In this document: one piece after another, positions 42,982 through 54,375 of the stretch
How the letters are laid out: every line of letters begins with the position of its first letter
Numbering within the stretch: position 1 is the stretch's first letter
Assembly (NCBI GenBank): GCA_016716135.1
Contig: JADJWX010000002.1
Coordinates: forward strand, 806,001-870,000
Source of the DNA: Lewinellaceae bacterium
Lineage (GTDB): Bacteria; Bacteroidota; Bacteroidia; Chitinophagales; Saprospiraceae
Direction of reading: 5' to 3'
DNA length: 64,000 nt
Translations under genes and position numbers: made by a program
Notes under the pieces: model-generated
The model's database searches: none
Seen by the model: only the letters and a program-made list of their open reading frames with translations
What the model was told of the DNA's origin: nothing

Positions 42982-43461
42982 TCAATTGCCGGCCAGGCGC
43001 TTGGCTTCTTCCCGCATTTCTTCCATCATTTTTTTGGTACTTTCAGCGCCGTTGGCATAATTGTTAAATGTCGGCGCGATGGAGTCGAAGTGCATTTTGG
43101 CCTGGTTGGGATTGAGGCTGCCGTTTTGAACGTTCGTATTCATATCGGTCAGTTCCGGAATTACCCGGTCGTACATCATAAGCATAGCGCCGGTTTTAGA
43201 TTCGAAAACCTCGACCCTGCGCAATAATTCGGAGAAGCCGGAATTGGGATCGGCTTTGACGCTTTCAGGGACGTTGTTGAGTTCTGTGCGGAGATCGTTC
43301 AGCTGATTTTTGGCGTCGACAACCGTTTGCCGTGCGGTATTCAGGTTACTGACTTCGGTACTTAACTGGGTATTAAAATCGGTGCTTTTCGGGGCACTTT
43401 CCTGGCACTGCGTACCCAGAAGGGCCGTCATTACGGCAAGTGCAATAATTCTTTTTTTCAT
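42982..43461 (-). CDS. Small coiled-coil lipoprotein of unknown function
   Basis: The 159-residue protein has a lipoprotein signal (MKKRIIALAVMTALLGTQC, Cys at residue 19) and then mostly alpha-helical, polar sequence with heptad-like spacing (LSTEVSNLNTARQTVVDAK, NQLNDLRTELNNVPE). No enzymatic motif is visible. It is probably an outer-membrane- or periplasm-facing lipoprotein, transcribed alone on the - strand. Confidence 0.75.
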   Translation of the reverse strand: MKKRIIALAVMTALLGTQCQESAPKSTDFNTQLSTEVSNLNTARQTVVDAKNQLNDLRTELNNVPESVKADPNSGFSELLRRVEVFESKTGAMLMMYDRVIPELTDMNTNVQNGSLNPNQAKMHFDSIAPTFNNYANGAESTKKMMEEMREEAKRLAGN

Positions 43462-44061
43462 TGAAAATCAATTTTTTAACTCGTTTAAATATGTTTGGGT
43501 AGCATGGTACTGCCGGGCAAAGGTATAACGCTGCAAGGTTTTTCGGGAAAAAACGTCGACGGCGGGAGGGGGGATGGGTATTGTGGGAAACAGACATGCT
43601 CAGGCAGCGAATTTCCGGCAAAACCTGTCTTCAGGTGCAAATGTGGCGTTGAAGTGAAATTGTAAAAGTATGATTGCTGACGGCCGGAGAAGTGCTGGAA
43701 TCGCTTTTGCCGGTGGTGAAAACATATTTTAGTTATTCAAAAAGTGAAAAAAAAAGCGAGGGGAATCATATATTTCAAAAGTTGTTTACTTTTGCAAGTG
43801 GCTTAAGCACTCCAAAATATTTTTTTTGCTCCAAGTCCATCTTTTAGAAAAATTGGAGCGCTTTTTGCCGCTAATAAGTTTAATCCAAATTATCAGGTTT
43901 CCGGAATTTCAGTCGGAGCAAAATGACTCCGATCCAACATAATCTTAAATACAGTATCTGAAAAGTATTGGGTGTCTGATTCATTTTTGAATGGCGCTCA
44001 TGTTTCTGATCTCATGAAAGTTACCTCTACAGCTCAATCAACGTATTTCTTATTCATACGA
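43462..44061. other. Gene-free stretch with hairpins
   Basis: No convincing coding frame. It contains a perfect -7 box TACTTTTG at 43787-43794 without a clear -33 box, a terminator-like hairpin at 43828-43867 (GCTCCAA/TTGGAGC then a T-run), and a small hairpin at 43914-43933. A short untranslated RNA is possible. Confidence 0.45.
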
Positions 44062-44111
44062 TGAAGCATTCAGCGCACGATGGACCTGCGCTGGATGCTT
44101 CATTTTTTTTT
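44062..44111 (+). terminator. Strong intrinsic terminator just before a start codon
   Basis: A 16-bp stem (44062-44077 with 44087-44102, one G-T pair) is followed by nine T. It ends 25 bp upstream of the ATG at 44136, so it either ends a separate RNA or acts as an attenuator for the next gene. Confidence 0.85.
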
Positions 44112-44135
44112 CACATTTCACCAAACGTATTTATT

Positions 44136-44594
44136 ATGAATCAATTTATTGCAAACCAAACTAAAGCACGGGTTGTGCGCTTGCTTGGTGGTGCGGCATT
44201 GTCCATGCTGTTCATGCTCCTGGCCAGCGTGAGCTCCTGGGGCCAGGAAAGCCAGGTGCCCGTGGGTACTGTACCGCCTGCCTTTAACGACCTGGCTGGC
44301 AAAATGGGGGTAACGCCTTATGCATTCAACAAATGGAATGATGCAACAGCATTGACCAAGATTAATTCTGAAATCAATCTGCTGCAGCCCATGATTGCTG
44401 ATGGCACGGCTTCCCCGGCTCAACTTTTGAAGTATGCGTACTACTCGAATATTGCCGCTGATATTACGAAGTACAGCATCGGCCTGGAATATTCCATGCT
44501 TACACAACTGAGCCGCACGCACAAAGAAATCAAGTCTACCTTGCCTCAGGCACAGCTTACCGCTGTTTACAACGGCTTGGTAAACATCCTGTAA
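44136..44594 (+). CDS. Secreted protein of unknown function
   Basis: The 152-residue product has a signal peptide (LLGGAALSMLFMLLASVSSWGQ; cleavage likely after the Gly-Gln region at ~36) and a soluble helical body (YAFNKWNDATALTKINSEIN, LLKYAYYSNIAADITKY). I recognise no family. The start at 44136 is preferred over 44061, which lies in the terminator hairpin. It precedes the giant HYR-like protein gene in the same direction, which hints at a shared surface role. Confidence 0.7.
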   Translation: MNQFIANQTKARVVRLLGGAALSMLFMLLASVSSWGQESQVPVGTVPPAFNDLAGKMGVTPYAFNKWNDATALTKINSEINLLQPMIADGTASPAQLLKYAYYSNIAADITKYSIGLEYSMLTQLSRTHKEIKSTLPQAQLTAVYNGLVNIL

Positions 44595-44701
44595 ATGAGT
44601 GCGTTCGGTAATACCAATCCCGAATTACCGCTGTGCTTTTTTCCAATTTGGTTTTTACGCAATTTCTAAACTTTTTTATTTATCCAATAACATTACATCT
44701 C

Positions 44702-47700
44702 ATGAAAAAAGGTACACTCAACCTGATACCAGTGGTGTTGAATCGGAGCCTGTTGGCCTTGTTCATGCTATTGGGATGTTCTACGGTTGCATTGGCTACT
44801 TATACAACCTCTGTGACCACATCTACCCCAAATTATACCGCCGGTCAGGTGAATACGTTCAACTTTACAGTGACGGTTACCACCGATGCTTCCTTTGAAT
44901 ATGTGGACCAAATTCGGTTCACATTTCCGGGAGCGCTGACTGTCGGTGCAGCCACCGGCCCGGAGCCCTATAATTTCTGCGGCGGCGGCCAGGGCAATAA
45001 AACGATTGCCGGTAATATCGTCCGTTGGGATACGCCAGGCGGCCCGGGTTCGGGCTGCGGCGCATTCGATTCTGGAGGATATAACTTCTCCGTCGATATC
45101 GACATTCCTGCCGGCTTCTCCGGTCCGCTCAATCTGACCATGACGACTTCCGGCGACGGATGGCCTGCCGGCGTGGTTACTGTGATTGACGTTCCGTTGA
45201 CCATCAACCAATTGCTTCCGCCCGAACCTTGCGTGTTCAATTGCCCGTCTAACATGACGTTCAATCTGGCTCCGGGTGCATGTTCGATCTCGGTTCCGTA
45301 CACGACGCCGTTCTTTACCGGCGACTGTCTGGTTCCGATCGAAGGTCCGTTCTCACTGACGCAAAACCTGAACACGACGATCCTACAGGACGCTTTGGAC
45401 TGCGCTGCAGGTACTCCGACCAGCCAATGGCGTGCATACAATGCACTCCCGGGTGCCTTTACGGTCAACTCAATTCAAGTTGGTAGTTTCTTTGCCGGTA
45501 CGACGCAGATTTTTATCTACTCCTACACCGGTGCAGTTGGCGCTGCTACGCTTAACATTGCGCAAATGACCCTGCTTGGTCAGTCTGCTAATGTTGCTGT
45601 TCCCGGTGGTCAACAATTGTCCACGATCAACTTCGCCACTCCGGTAGTTATTCCTGCCGGTACGGCTTTTGTTGTGGAACAGCGTAAAACTGGAGGTGGT
45701 CCGTTTGTATGTGGCGGTAACTACGGTGGTGAAACCGGTCCGAGTTATATCACTTGCCAGACTCTGGGTATTACCGTACCGACTAGCTATGCTAGTTTTG
45801 GCTTCGGTTTCATCCACCTGCTCCAGGTGCTTAATGGTACGCAGCTGCAATTGCTGCCGGCTGTTGTTTCGCAAACAGCCGGTCTGCCCAGCGGTTCTGA
45901 ATTCCCGCGCGGTACGACGCAAAACTGCTTCGAACTTGGCAACCCGGCCACGGGTGAAGTCATCGCTGATTGCTGCTTCGACATCACGGTGAACGAATAT
46001 GCCAACCCGATCAGCTCGTTGGTTTGCAACGACCTTATTCAAATTTCACTTGATCCGAATTGCCAGGCTACGATCGGCGCCGACCAGGTATTGGAAGGCG
46101 GCCCTTATGGCTGTTATGACGATTATATTGTTGAATTAGATAAAACGGCTCCGTTTGGTAACGGCCCGTGGGTACCGGCAGTGCTGGGCCCTGGTGACGT
46201 TGGTAAAACATACCAGGTGCGTGTAACCGACCCTGACACCGGCAACAAATGCTGGGGTAATGTCAAGGTTGAAGACAAACTGCCTCCGGTATTGGTTTGC
46301 GAAGGTGCAGACGTACCCTGTAACGCTGACGGTACACCGGGCGAACTTGCTGCTATCGTAAATTCTGATTTTGTGCTGCCTTCACTCAGCACCATTGATG
46401 GTCAAAACGTCACCAGCAGCACTACGGTAAACCTGCCCGCAGGTGCGCCGATTGTTGGTCTTACTGTACAATTCAATACTTCTCACACTTGGGTCGGCGA
46501 TATCGATGCCAAACTGACGGCGCCGAATGGTACTACTATTTTCTTGTTTGACCGTCCGGGTGTACCGGCTACCGGTTTTGGCTGTGCCAACGATGGCATG
46601 GACGTTCTTTTTGACGATAATGCCAGCCTGACGGCTGCTGATCTTGAAAATACCTGTAATGCTGCCAACCCGACGATTTCCGGTACATATCAGGCTATCG
46701 GTTCGTTGAGCTCCCTGCTTGCAGGTGGCGCTAACGGTACCTGGACACTTGGTGTACAGGATTTCGTAGGTGGTGACGGTGGAACTGTAAATGCTACGCT
46801 GCAATTCCAATTGCTTGGTGAAGTACCGTTCCCGAATGGTTTGCAACAATTTGTAACTGTATTCCCGAATGGCCAGGCATGTTACGCGGTACCTGCCGGC
46901 GCCGGCACTCCGGTGCTTGAGCCCTGCTCCGAAGCATCGCTGTGCTACCTGGATACGGAAGTTACGCAAGACTGCGCTTCCGGCCTGACGAAGATCATCA
47001 ACCGCAAATGGACAGCAACGGATGCCAGCGGCAACACCGCTACCTGCATCCAGCAGATTCGCTTCCTGCGCTCGTCAATCAGTGGCGTTCAACTGCCGCC
47101 GAACTATGATGATGTTGATCAGCCATCCCTGGCTTGCAGCGGCTTTAGCCCTGCTCAGATTACGCCGGGTTACCTCGAAGGAATCGGCCTGCAAGGCTAT
47201 CCTTATGTCTTTGGTGAGCCTGATGGCTGCTCCATTGGCTGGACTTTTGAAGATGTAGTGATCGACGTTTGTGACGGTACGTACAAAATCCGCCGCAAAT
47301 GGACAATCATCGACTGGTGCTCCGGTGAAGACATCGAGCACAACCAGATTATCAAAGTAGCCGACCATGATGGCCCGACGTTCGACTGCCCGGCCAACAT
47401 CACGGTCAGCACCGATCCGTTCACTTGCTGTGCTACGGTTGACCTTCCGGACTTTATTGCTTCGGACAACTGCTCGCGCATCAAGTCGGTAACGGCTATG
47501 ATTACTGTAATTGACCCGCAAACGGGCCAGGTACTGAATATGTACAACGTAGGTGGTTCGATGAGCTCCTTCCCGGGCAACAACCTGTGGGAGCCGGACA
47601 CGATGGTCAACGTAGGCTCGACGCCTTGCTTGCCGATCGGTAGCCACCAGGTTATGTATACGCTTGAAGATGACTGCGGCAATACAACTGTTTGCGAATT

Positions 47701-50700
47701 CCGCGTAATTGTACGCGACTACACCCCGCCGGTAGCTGCCTGTGATGAATTCACGGTAGTCGGTATTGGTGTGGACGATCCGTTTGACTGCTACGGTCCT
47801 GCGGGCTTCCTGGATGTACCGCCGGCACTGGATGCCTGCAATTTTGCAGGTGTGACCTGGGTTAAGGCAACCACATTTGATGACGGTTCGTATGACAATT
47901 GCGGCGACGTTCGCTTCTCGATCCGCCGTATGGCTCCGTACAGCGACTGCATCACGGGCCTGAACCCGATCCGCGGCTTCCCGGATTGCGCCAGCCCGTT
48001 CCCGACGTTCCCGAGCGAATTTGAGCGTGCGATCACTGAAGGTGACTCGATCAAATTCTACTGCTGCGAGGTAGGTACCGAGCAAACGGTGATCCTGACG
48101 GTTTATCAATTGATGCCAACGGCAATATCGTCATTGGCCCGAGCGGCGAACCGGTACGGAACGAGTGTATGATCACGGTATCCGTACAAGATAAGATCAA
48201 ACCGGTGTGCCAGTCTCCGGCGAACGTAACGGTAAGTTGCGAGAACTTCGACCCGAGCCTGTGGGCATACGGCAAAGCGGCAGTGTATGACAACTGCTGC
48301 CTGGATACTGCCCAGGTTTACCAGGGTCAGTGCGGTTTGTCGCACACGGCGAACTACAACTTCTTCGACACGCTGTGCTCGAAAGGTACGATCACGCGTA
48401 CGTTCCGCGCCTTTGACTGCCATGGCCAATCGAGCCAGTGCACGCAGCGTATTTTTGTAAACTACGAGCAAGACTACTGGCTGAAGTTCCCGAACGACGT
48501 GATCGTAACGGTATGCGACGGCACGGGCAACTACGGTGAGCCTGAGTTTAACGGCGAAGACTGTGAATTGCTGGGTGTATCGTTCGAAGACGAGATCTTC
48601 ACGGTTGTACCGGATGCCTGCTACAAAATCGAGCGTACGTGGACAGTGATCAACTGGTGCACCTACAGCCCGAACCAGCCTTGTGTACAGGTACCGAACC
48701 CGAACCCGAACGCGACGACGAACAACCCGGCGAACCTGGTAGGTCCGACGATCTCCCCGCTGGGCACGCCGCAGCCGTGGCAGCCGACGAACGTACGGGT
48801 GAACCCGACGGACCCGCAGACGCTGAACTACTCGGTGTTCTACCACGGTGGTACGTACACGAACTATGCTACCAACCAGCAGGTTACGGTACCGAGCATT
48901 GCGAACAACAACTGCTTCAAGTACAAGCAGATCATCAAGATCATCGACGGTCAGAAGCCGGTTGTGCAGTGCCCTGCCAGCCCGGTAGAAATTTGCGACC
49001 TGACGGCGAACGACCCGCAGTTCTGGAACGAATCGTACTGGTATGACAGCCAAACGATGAGCCACGACCTGTGCGAAGCACCGACGGACCTGTGCATCAC
49101 CGCTACGGACCTGTGCTCGGGCTCGAATGTGAACATCCGCTACATCCTGTTCCTTGATTTGAACGGCGACGGCGTGATGGAAACCGTAGTATCGAGCAGC
49201 AACCCGCCGGGTTACAACAATGTTCAGTTTGGCAACGCGCAGAACCCGAACTTCACGGGCGGCACGCCGAGCGCTTTCGACGAGCGTCCGGTACCGTCGA
49301 ACCAGAAGTACGGCTTCACGATCCAGAACACGGTAAGCGGCAACGACAAGACTGCCTGCGTGCGCTGGAACACGATCCAACAGCCGAACAACTACGTAGT
49401 ACCGCAGTTGCCGTACGGCACACACAAGATCAAGTGGGTGATCACGGACGGTTGCGGCAACGAAGAGATTTGCGAATACACTTTCGTAGTGAAAGATTGC
49501 AAGAAGCCGACGGTGGTATGCATCAACGGCCTGAGCGTGAACATCATGCCGACGCAGATGATCGCGCTGTGGGATACGGACTTCCTGCAGTACACTGAAG
49601 ATAACTGCACGCCGTCGAACAAACTCGTTACGGCGATCCGCAAGTCGGGTACCGGCACGGGCTTCCCGCTGAACCCGGACGGCACGCCGCAGAAGAGTGT
49701 GACGTTTGATTGCAGCGAACTGGGAACGCAGTTCGTGGAATTGTGGTCGATCGATCTGGCCGGCAATGCCGACTACTGCGAGACCTACGTGATCGTTCAG
49801 GATAACATGGGCATCTGTGGCACCAACTTCGGCAACGTAGCCGGTGCGCTGAAAACAGAAGGCGCCAATGGCCTGGAAGATGCAACAGTGACGCTGACGG
49901 GCAGCCACCCGGCGCTTCCGGGCGGTAGCTTGTTCGATGTAACGAACCAGACAGGTGACTTCATGCTGAATGCGGTACCGCTTGCCGGTGACTTTACGCT
50001 CACGCCGATGAAGGACAACGATCCGCTGAATGGCGTATCGACGTTTGACCTGGTGCTGATCAACAAGCACATCCTTGGCCTTGAGCCGCTGAACACGCCG
50101 TACAAAATGATCGCAGCGGATGCTAACAACAGCCGTTCGATCACGACGTTCGACATTGTTGAGTTGCGTAAGTTGATCCTTGGTATCTACACGGAGTTGC
50201 CGAACAACACGTCGTGGCGCTTTGTAGACAAGACCTACACGTTCCCGAACCAGAACAATCCGTTTGCTGCGATCTTCCCTGAAACGAAGCAGATCGCGAA
50301 CATGCAAGCCAGCATGGACGACGAGGACTTCGTATCGGTTAAGACGGGTGACGTGAACGGCAACGCCGTAACGAGCAGCCTGATGAGCACGGAAGACCGT
50401 ACGGCCGGCACTTTGTTGTTCGACGTTGAAGACCGCGCGGTGAAAGCCGGCGAGGAATTCACGGTGACGTTCAAAGCCGCCGAGAAAGTACAGGGCTACC
50501 AGTTCACGATGAACTACAACAACCTGGAATTGGTGAACATCGCTCCGGGCGCAAGCATGCAGTTGGACAACTTTGGCGTGTTTGCCAAAGAAGGTGCGCT
50601 GACCACGTCGTGGGATGGCGCCAACCAGGCAGAATTTGCGCTGACGTTCCGCGCCAAAGCCAACGGCCAGTTGAGCCAGATGCTGGGCGTATCGAGCCGG

Positions 50701-51054
50701 ATCACGAAAGCCGAGGCCTACAACGCCGGCGCCGAGCGCCTGAGTGTTGCCTTCCGCTTCAACGGCGCGAACGGATCGACAATCGCTGGTCTGGGCTTCG
50801 AGTTGTACCAGAACACGCCGAACCCGTTCATCAACAAGACGCAGATTGGCTTCTACCTGCCGGAGGCAGCCGAAGCAACGCTGTCGATCTTTGATGAGTC
50901 GGGCCGGATGATCTTCACGCAGCGCGGTGACTACAGCAAAGGCTACAACGCGGTAACAATCGACCGCGCAGTGCTGAACACCTCGGGTGTGCTGTACTAC
51001 CAGTTGGAAACTGCCAGCAACAGCGCCACGCGTAAGATGATTCAGTCGAAGTAA
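44702..51054 (+). CDS. Giant secreted T9SS protein (P-domain, HYR-like, dockerin-like, cohesin-like), one frameshift
   Basis: Two frames (44702-48172 and 48169-51054) join into one ~2,100-residue protein if one base is restored near 48106, where TATCAATTGATG should read in the frame YQIDANGNIVIG. It has a signal peptide (LLALFMLLGCSTVALA), a proprotein-convertase P-like domain about 46360-46830 (HTWVGDIDAKLTAPNG, NGTWTLGVQDFVGGDGG), and several HYR-like modules (FDCPANITVSTDPFTCC; CQSPANVTVSCENFDPS). A dockerin-like pair follows at about 50020-50200 (NGVSTFDLVLINKHILG; ANNSRSITTFDIVELRKLIL), then a cohesin-like domain at about 50440-50760 (VQGYQFTMNYNNLELVNI) and a T9SS sorting domain at the end (YQNTPNPFINKTQIGFYLP). 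It is likely displayed on the cell surface. Codon use changes sharply in the second half. Confidence 0.82.
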
Positions 51055-51088
51055 TGCGAACCTCTGGTTCGCACTGAATAGACGGTGA

Positions 51089-51122
51089 GACGGTTAGCAG
51101 GATTACAAGCCTGCTAACCGTC
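51089..51122 (+). terminator. Hairpin after giant protein gene
   Basis: A perfect 13-bp stem (51089-51101 with 51110-51122) lies 35 bp after the stop, without a good T-run. It may protect the mRNA end; the true terminator is probably the next hairpin. Confidence 0.55.
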
Positions 51123-51220
51123 AAACCAAGAAAAGTGCAACAAAACCGGCAAACCGAGCCTTGCCGAAGAAGGAATAACAGGAATCGATTTTAACATACT
51201 TTAAAATCGGTTTTTGGGAT

Positions 51221-51257
51221 GGCCTCTCTCCAAATGCTGGAGGGGGGCTTTTTTTAT
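51221..51257 (+). terminator. Intrinsic terminator
   Basis: GGCCTCTCTCCA (from 51221) pairs with TGGAGGGGGGC and is followed by seven T (51248-51254). The rest of the 51055-51464 gap shows only a small hairpin near 51186-51210 and no gene. Confidence 0.8.
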
Positions 51258-51464
51258 TTGCCCGCCGTAGCCTTGGCGTAGGCAGTGGCATAGGCGGGTT
51301 TCCTATGAAGCCTCGGCATAGTCGGAGAAATAATTACACAGCTTATTTCAGGCGAATATGCAGCGTGTACAACACTGCTTATTTCTAAATTTGATAATGA
51401 TTACCTTCGCGCTATCAGAACTGACCGGTTGGGCTTCCGCCGATTCCATCTCTGTGTTTAACTT

Positions 51465-51875
51465 ATGCGCGATTTTACCGACTTGATTGGCCGGATTTTC
51501 CTTTCTGCCATTTTTCTGTTTGAAGCAGTGGATTCCATACTTTTTTTCAATAAAACCAAAGAAACCATGACCCAACATGGGTTGACCTGGAATCAGGACT
51601 TGTTGTTGTACGGTGCCATTTTTTTGCTGGTGATGGGCGGCATCATGGTTTTGTTAGGTTATCGGTCTACCCTCGGAGCGATCATGCTGCTGATGTATTG
51701 GTTTCCGGTGACCATTATTGTACATGACTTTTGGGCCTTTCCCCCAGACCAAATCCGGCTGCAAAGTATCCTGTTCATGAAAAATATGGCGATCATCGGG
51801 GGATTGCTAATGTTGGTAGGTAAGGGAAGTGGGCGATACAGTATCCGGCGCCTATTGGCCACAACAAAAGTTTGA
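51465..51875 (+). CDS. DoxX-family membrane protein
   Basis: The 136-residue protein has four hydrophobic segments and the DoxX look: DLIGRIFLSAIFLFEAVDSI at the start, YGAIFLLVMGGIMVLLGYRS in the middle and LFMKNMAIIGGLLMLVGKGSG near the end. DoxX proteins are small inner-membrane proteins of uncertain role, linked in other bacteria to quinone or thiosulfate metabolism. It converges with the SDR gene 5 bp away. Confidence 0.82.
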   Translation: MRDFTDLIGRIFLSAIFLFEAVDSILFFNKTKETMTQHGLTWNQDLLLYGAIFLLVMGGIMVLLGYRSTLGAIMLLMYWFPVTIIVHDFWAFPPDQIRLQSILFMKNMAIIGGLLMLVGKGSGRYSIRRLLATTKV

Positions 51876-51880
51876 TTTGA

Positions 51881-52684
51881 TCAGGTAACTTTTGCGCGCT
51901 TGATCAATTTTGAAAAATAAGCCGGGAAAAAACGTTTGATATAAACACCCAACACTTCTTTTCCGCCAAACCAAACCTCTTCTTTTCCTTTTCGGATGGC
52001 GCGTAAAATTTGATAGGCGGCGTTGGATGGCGTGAGGCCCTTGCCGGTAGCGTCGTCCATGGTACCCTGTGGTTTGCCGGACCCGGTCAATGCGTTGATA
52101 CTGATATTTGTACGCACAAAACCAGGGCAGGTAATAGTAACCCGAATAGGTGTATCGCCCAGTTCGGCCCGAAGACTGTCAAAAAAGCCATGCAGCGCAT
52201 GTTTGGACGCTGCATAGGCTGAGCGGAGCGGTGAGCCAAATTTTCCGGTCAGCTGGTGACGACCACGATATGCCCAAGTTGGTGCGTCATCATGCTGGGC
52301 AGCAATGCCTTGGTCAGTGCGATAGTGCCGAAAAAGTTGATATCCATCAGGCGTTTATCCACTTCCAAGAGGGGTGTCCAATGCCCGGCCTCGCTGAGAG
52401 ATTCCACCGCAATTGATGAGTATATCCACTTTGCCGACCTGATTTAAAATATTGGAAACAATGCCGGCAATTGTATCATGTTGAGCCAGATCGAGCACTT
52501 GAATGAGCACGCCTGGAGCACCTTTAGATCTTGCTTCGGTGGCCACACGATCCAGCTCGACCTGATTTCGTGCAGAAATAATGAGCTGAGCGCCCGCTTC
52601 GGCACAGGCATAGGCCAGCGCTTCGCCGATTCCGGAGGAGGCGCCGGTTATCCAGATGCGTTTTTGAAAAAAATAGTCTTGCAT
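51881..52684 (-). CDS. Short-chain dehydrogenase, with two frameshifts
   Basis: The N-terminal frame (from 52684) has WITGASSGIGEALAYACAEA and NCGGISQRG, then goes out of frame near 52370, where one extra G seems present. The middle frame reads EVDKRLMDINFFGTIALTK and ends near 52256, where one base seems missing. The last frame carries SAYAASKHALHGFFDSLRAE with the catalytic YxxxK, and TITCPGFVRTNISIN. All parts are conserved and in order, so a ~267-residue NAD(P)-dependent oxidoreductase is intended. Whether the frameshifts are real is unclear. The substrate is unknown. Confidence 0.8.
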
Positions 52685-52705
52685 GGTTTCAATGTTATTA
52701 AGGCT

Positions 52706-53347
52706 TTATTTGTCCGGCTGCTTCCGATTTCGTTCACAGAGGTAAAAGTGCCACAACATCCTGGAACCGACACTGCGCCAGGGTCGCCAATGTAAGGTTT
52801 GTTTTACAAAAGCTTCGTGTACCGGGCGCTCTTGAAGCCCTTTCAATATCCGGAAGGCTTCCTGCATGGCGATATCCCCTTTCGGCAGGATATCCGGCCG
52901 CAGAAGACACTCGGAGAGATAAATATCAACGGTCCAGTCACCAATCCCTTTCAATTTTTTTAATCGTTGCCCGACAAGTTCATCCGGAAGTTCCGCAAGG
53001 GCGGACAAATCAAGATCTCCATGCAGTATTTCCTGTGCCAGTACCCGGGTATAGCTGGTTTTTTGCCGGCTAAATCCAATGTTTCGTAAGCTGCCGTCAT
53101 CCAGGTTCAAAAATGCCTCGGGCGTAACCGTACCCAGTTGTTGTTGAAGCCGTTGAAACGCTGCATTTGCGGAGGCCAGGGAGACTTGTTGCTCCAGAAT
53201 AATATGAACAAGCGTTGAAAATCCGGGCTCCCGGGCCCATAGCGGCGGGTAACCGTATTGCCGGAATACGCGTTCCAGGGCCGGGTCGCGCGCAGCCAGC
53301 CATTGTGTTGCTTGCTGAAGGCTTGTTTCGTTGAGATTCTGTATCAT
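52706..53347 (-). CDS. AlkA-like DNA-3-methyladenine glycosylase
   Basis: From the ATG at 53347 the product is 213 residues. It has the helix-hairpin-helix glycosylase fold: ILEQQVSLASANAAFQRLQ, the HhH motif LKKLKGIGDWTVDIYLSECL and the catalytic Asp in LPKGDIAMQEAF. It removes alkylated bases from DNA. It is divergent from the PfkB kinase gene, whose start is 33 bp away. Confidence 0.86.
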   Translation of the reverse strand: MIQNLNETSLQQATQWLAARDPALERVFRQYGYPPLWAREPGFSTLVHIILEQQVSLASANAAFQRLQQQLGTVTPEAFLNLDDGSLRNIGFSRQKTSYTRVLAQEILHGDLDLSALAELPDELVGQRLKKLKGIGDWTVDIYLSECLLRPDILPKGDIAMQEAFRILKGLQERPVHEAFVKQTLHWRPWRSVGSRMLWHFYLCERNRKQPDK

Positions 53348-53379
53348 TGTTGCGAGGAAAAACAAATGTACGACGCAAC

Positions 53380-54330
53380 GTGAACATCGTAACCTTAACC
53401 TTGAACCCGGCCCTCGACAAAAGCACCACGATCGAACGCCTGGTACCCGAACAAAAACTGCGGTGCTCTGCCATCCAATTTGATGCCGGTGGCGGCGGAA
53501 TTAATGTTTCCAAAGGAATCCGTAAACTGGGCGGAATGAGCACGGCCGTTTTTCCGGCAGGGGGAAACAATGGCCGCCGTTTGCTCGATATTTTGGCGGC
53601 AGCCGGTGTGCAAACTCAAACGGTTGAAATACCCGGCGAAACCCGGGAGAATATGTCGGTCACCGAAACAAGTACGGCATTGCAATACCGGTTTACTATG
53701 CCCGGCCTGACGCTGAACGAAGAGCAGGCTAATGCCTGTCTGGATCTGGTCCGACGGCTTCGCCCGGACATCCTGATTGCCAGCGGCAGCCTGCCACCGG
53801 GCTTGCCTGTAACTTTTTATGAAAAAGTAGCGGCGTTTTCCAAGTCGATCAATGCAAAATTCGTGTTGGATACCTCCGGGGCCGCACTTCAGGCGGCTGC
53901 CGATGAAGGGCTGTATTTGCTCAAACCCAACCTGGCTGAACTAAGCGCTCTTGCCGGCGTGCCTGAATTGGAAATTAACCAGGTGGATGACGCCGCACTG
54001 GGAATAATCCACCAGGGCAAATGCGAAGTGGTGGTGGTTTCCCTGGGGGCGCAGGGGGCTTTGTTGGTTACCCGGGATGGATTCGAACATATTCCGGCTC
54101 CGACGGTTAAAAAACGCAGTACGGTCGGCGCCGGCGATAGCATGGTGGCCGGCATGATCTGGGCGCTCGGTGAAGGCAAACCGCTCCGTGAAATGGCACA
54201 AATCGGTGTCGCCTGCGGTACTGCGGCAACTCTAAACCCCGGGACCGAACTTTTTAGGCCTGAAGATGTATGGCGCTTGCACCAATGGATAAACAATTTC
54301 GGTGCACGCTACAGGATCACAGATTTTTAA
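53380..54330 (+). CDS. pfkB: PfkB-family phosphofructokinase-type sugar kinase
   Basis: The 316-residue kinase begins at GTG 53380 (MNIVTLTLNPALDKSTTIE). PfkB marks are FDAGGGGINVSKGIRKLGG, SGSLPPGLPVTFY, KPNLAELSALAG and KRSTVGAGDSMVAGMIWALG with the catalytic Asp. It fits the 1-phosphofructokinase / 6-phosphofructokinase-2 / tagatose-6-phosphate kinase branch; the exact sugar phosphate is not certain. A five-codon frame (ATG at 53366) ends on the GTG start in a GTGA overlap. Confidence 0.85.
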   Translation: MNIVTLTLNPALDKSTTIERLVPEQKLRCSAIQFDAGGGGINVSKGIRKLGGMSTAVFPAGGNNGRRLLDILAAAGVQTQTVEIPGETRENMSVTETSTALQYRFTMPGLTLNEEQANACLDLVRRLRPDILIASGSLPPGLPVTFYEKVAAFSKSINAKFVLDTSGAALQAAADEGLYLLKPNLAELSALAGVPELEINQVDDAALGIIHQGKCEVVVVSLGAQGALLVTRDGFEHIPAPTVKKRSTVGAGDSMVAGMIWALGEGKPLREMAQIGVACGTAATLNPGTELFRPEDVWRLHQWINNFGARYRITDF

Positions 54331-54375
54331 GATTAATGCCTATTTTTGCCAGCCTCAATTTTCAGGCCTCTCAAT

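Noticed and set aside
48106..50307. 733-codon open frame on the - strand
   Set aside because: It is antisense to conserved HYR/dockerin-like coding sequence, is extremely Arg/Val-rich, and arises from the strong codon bias of the + strand gene.
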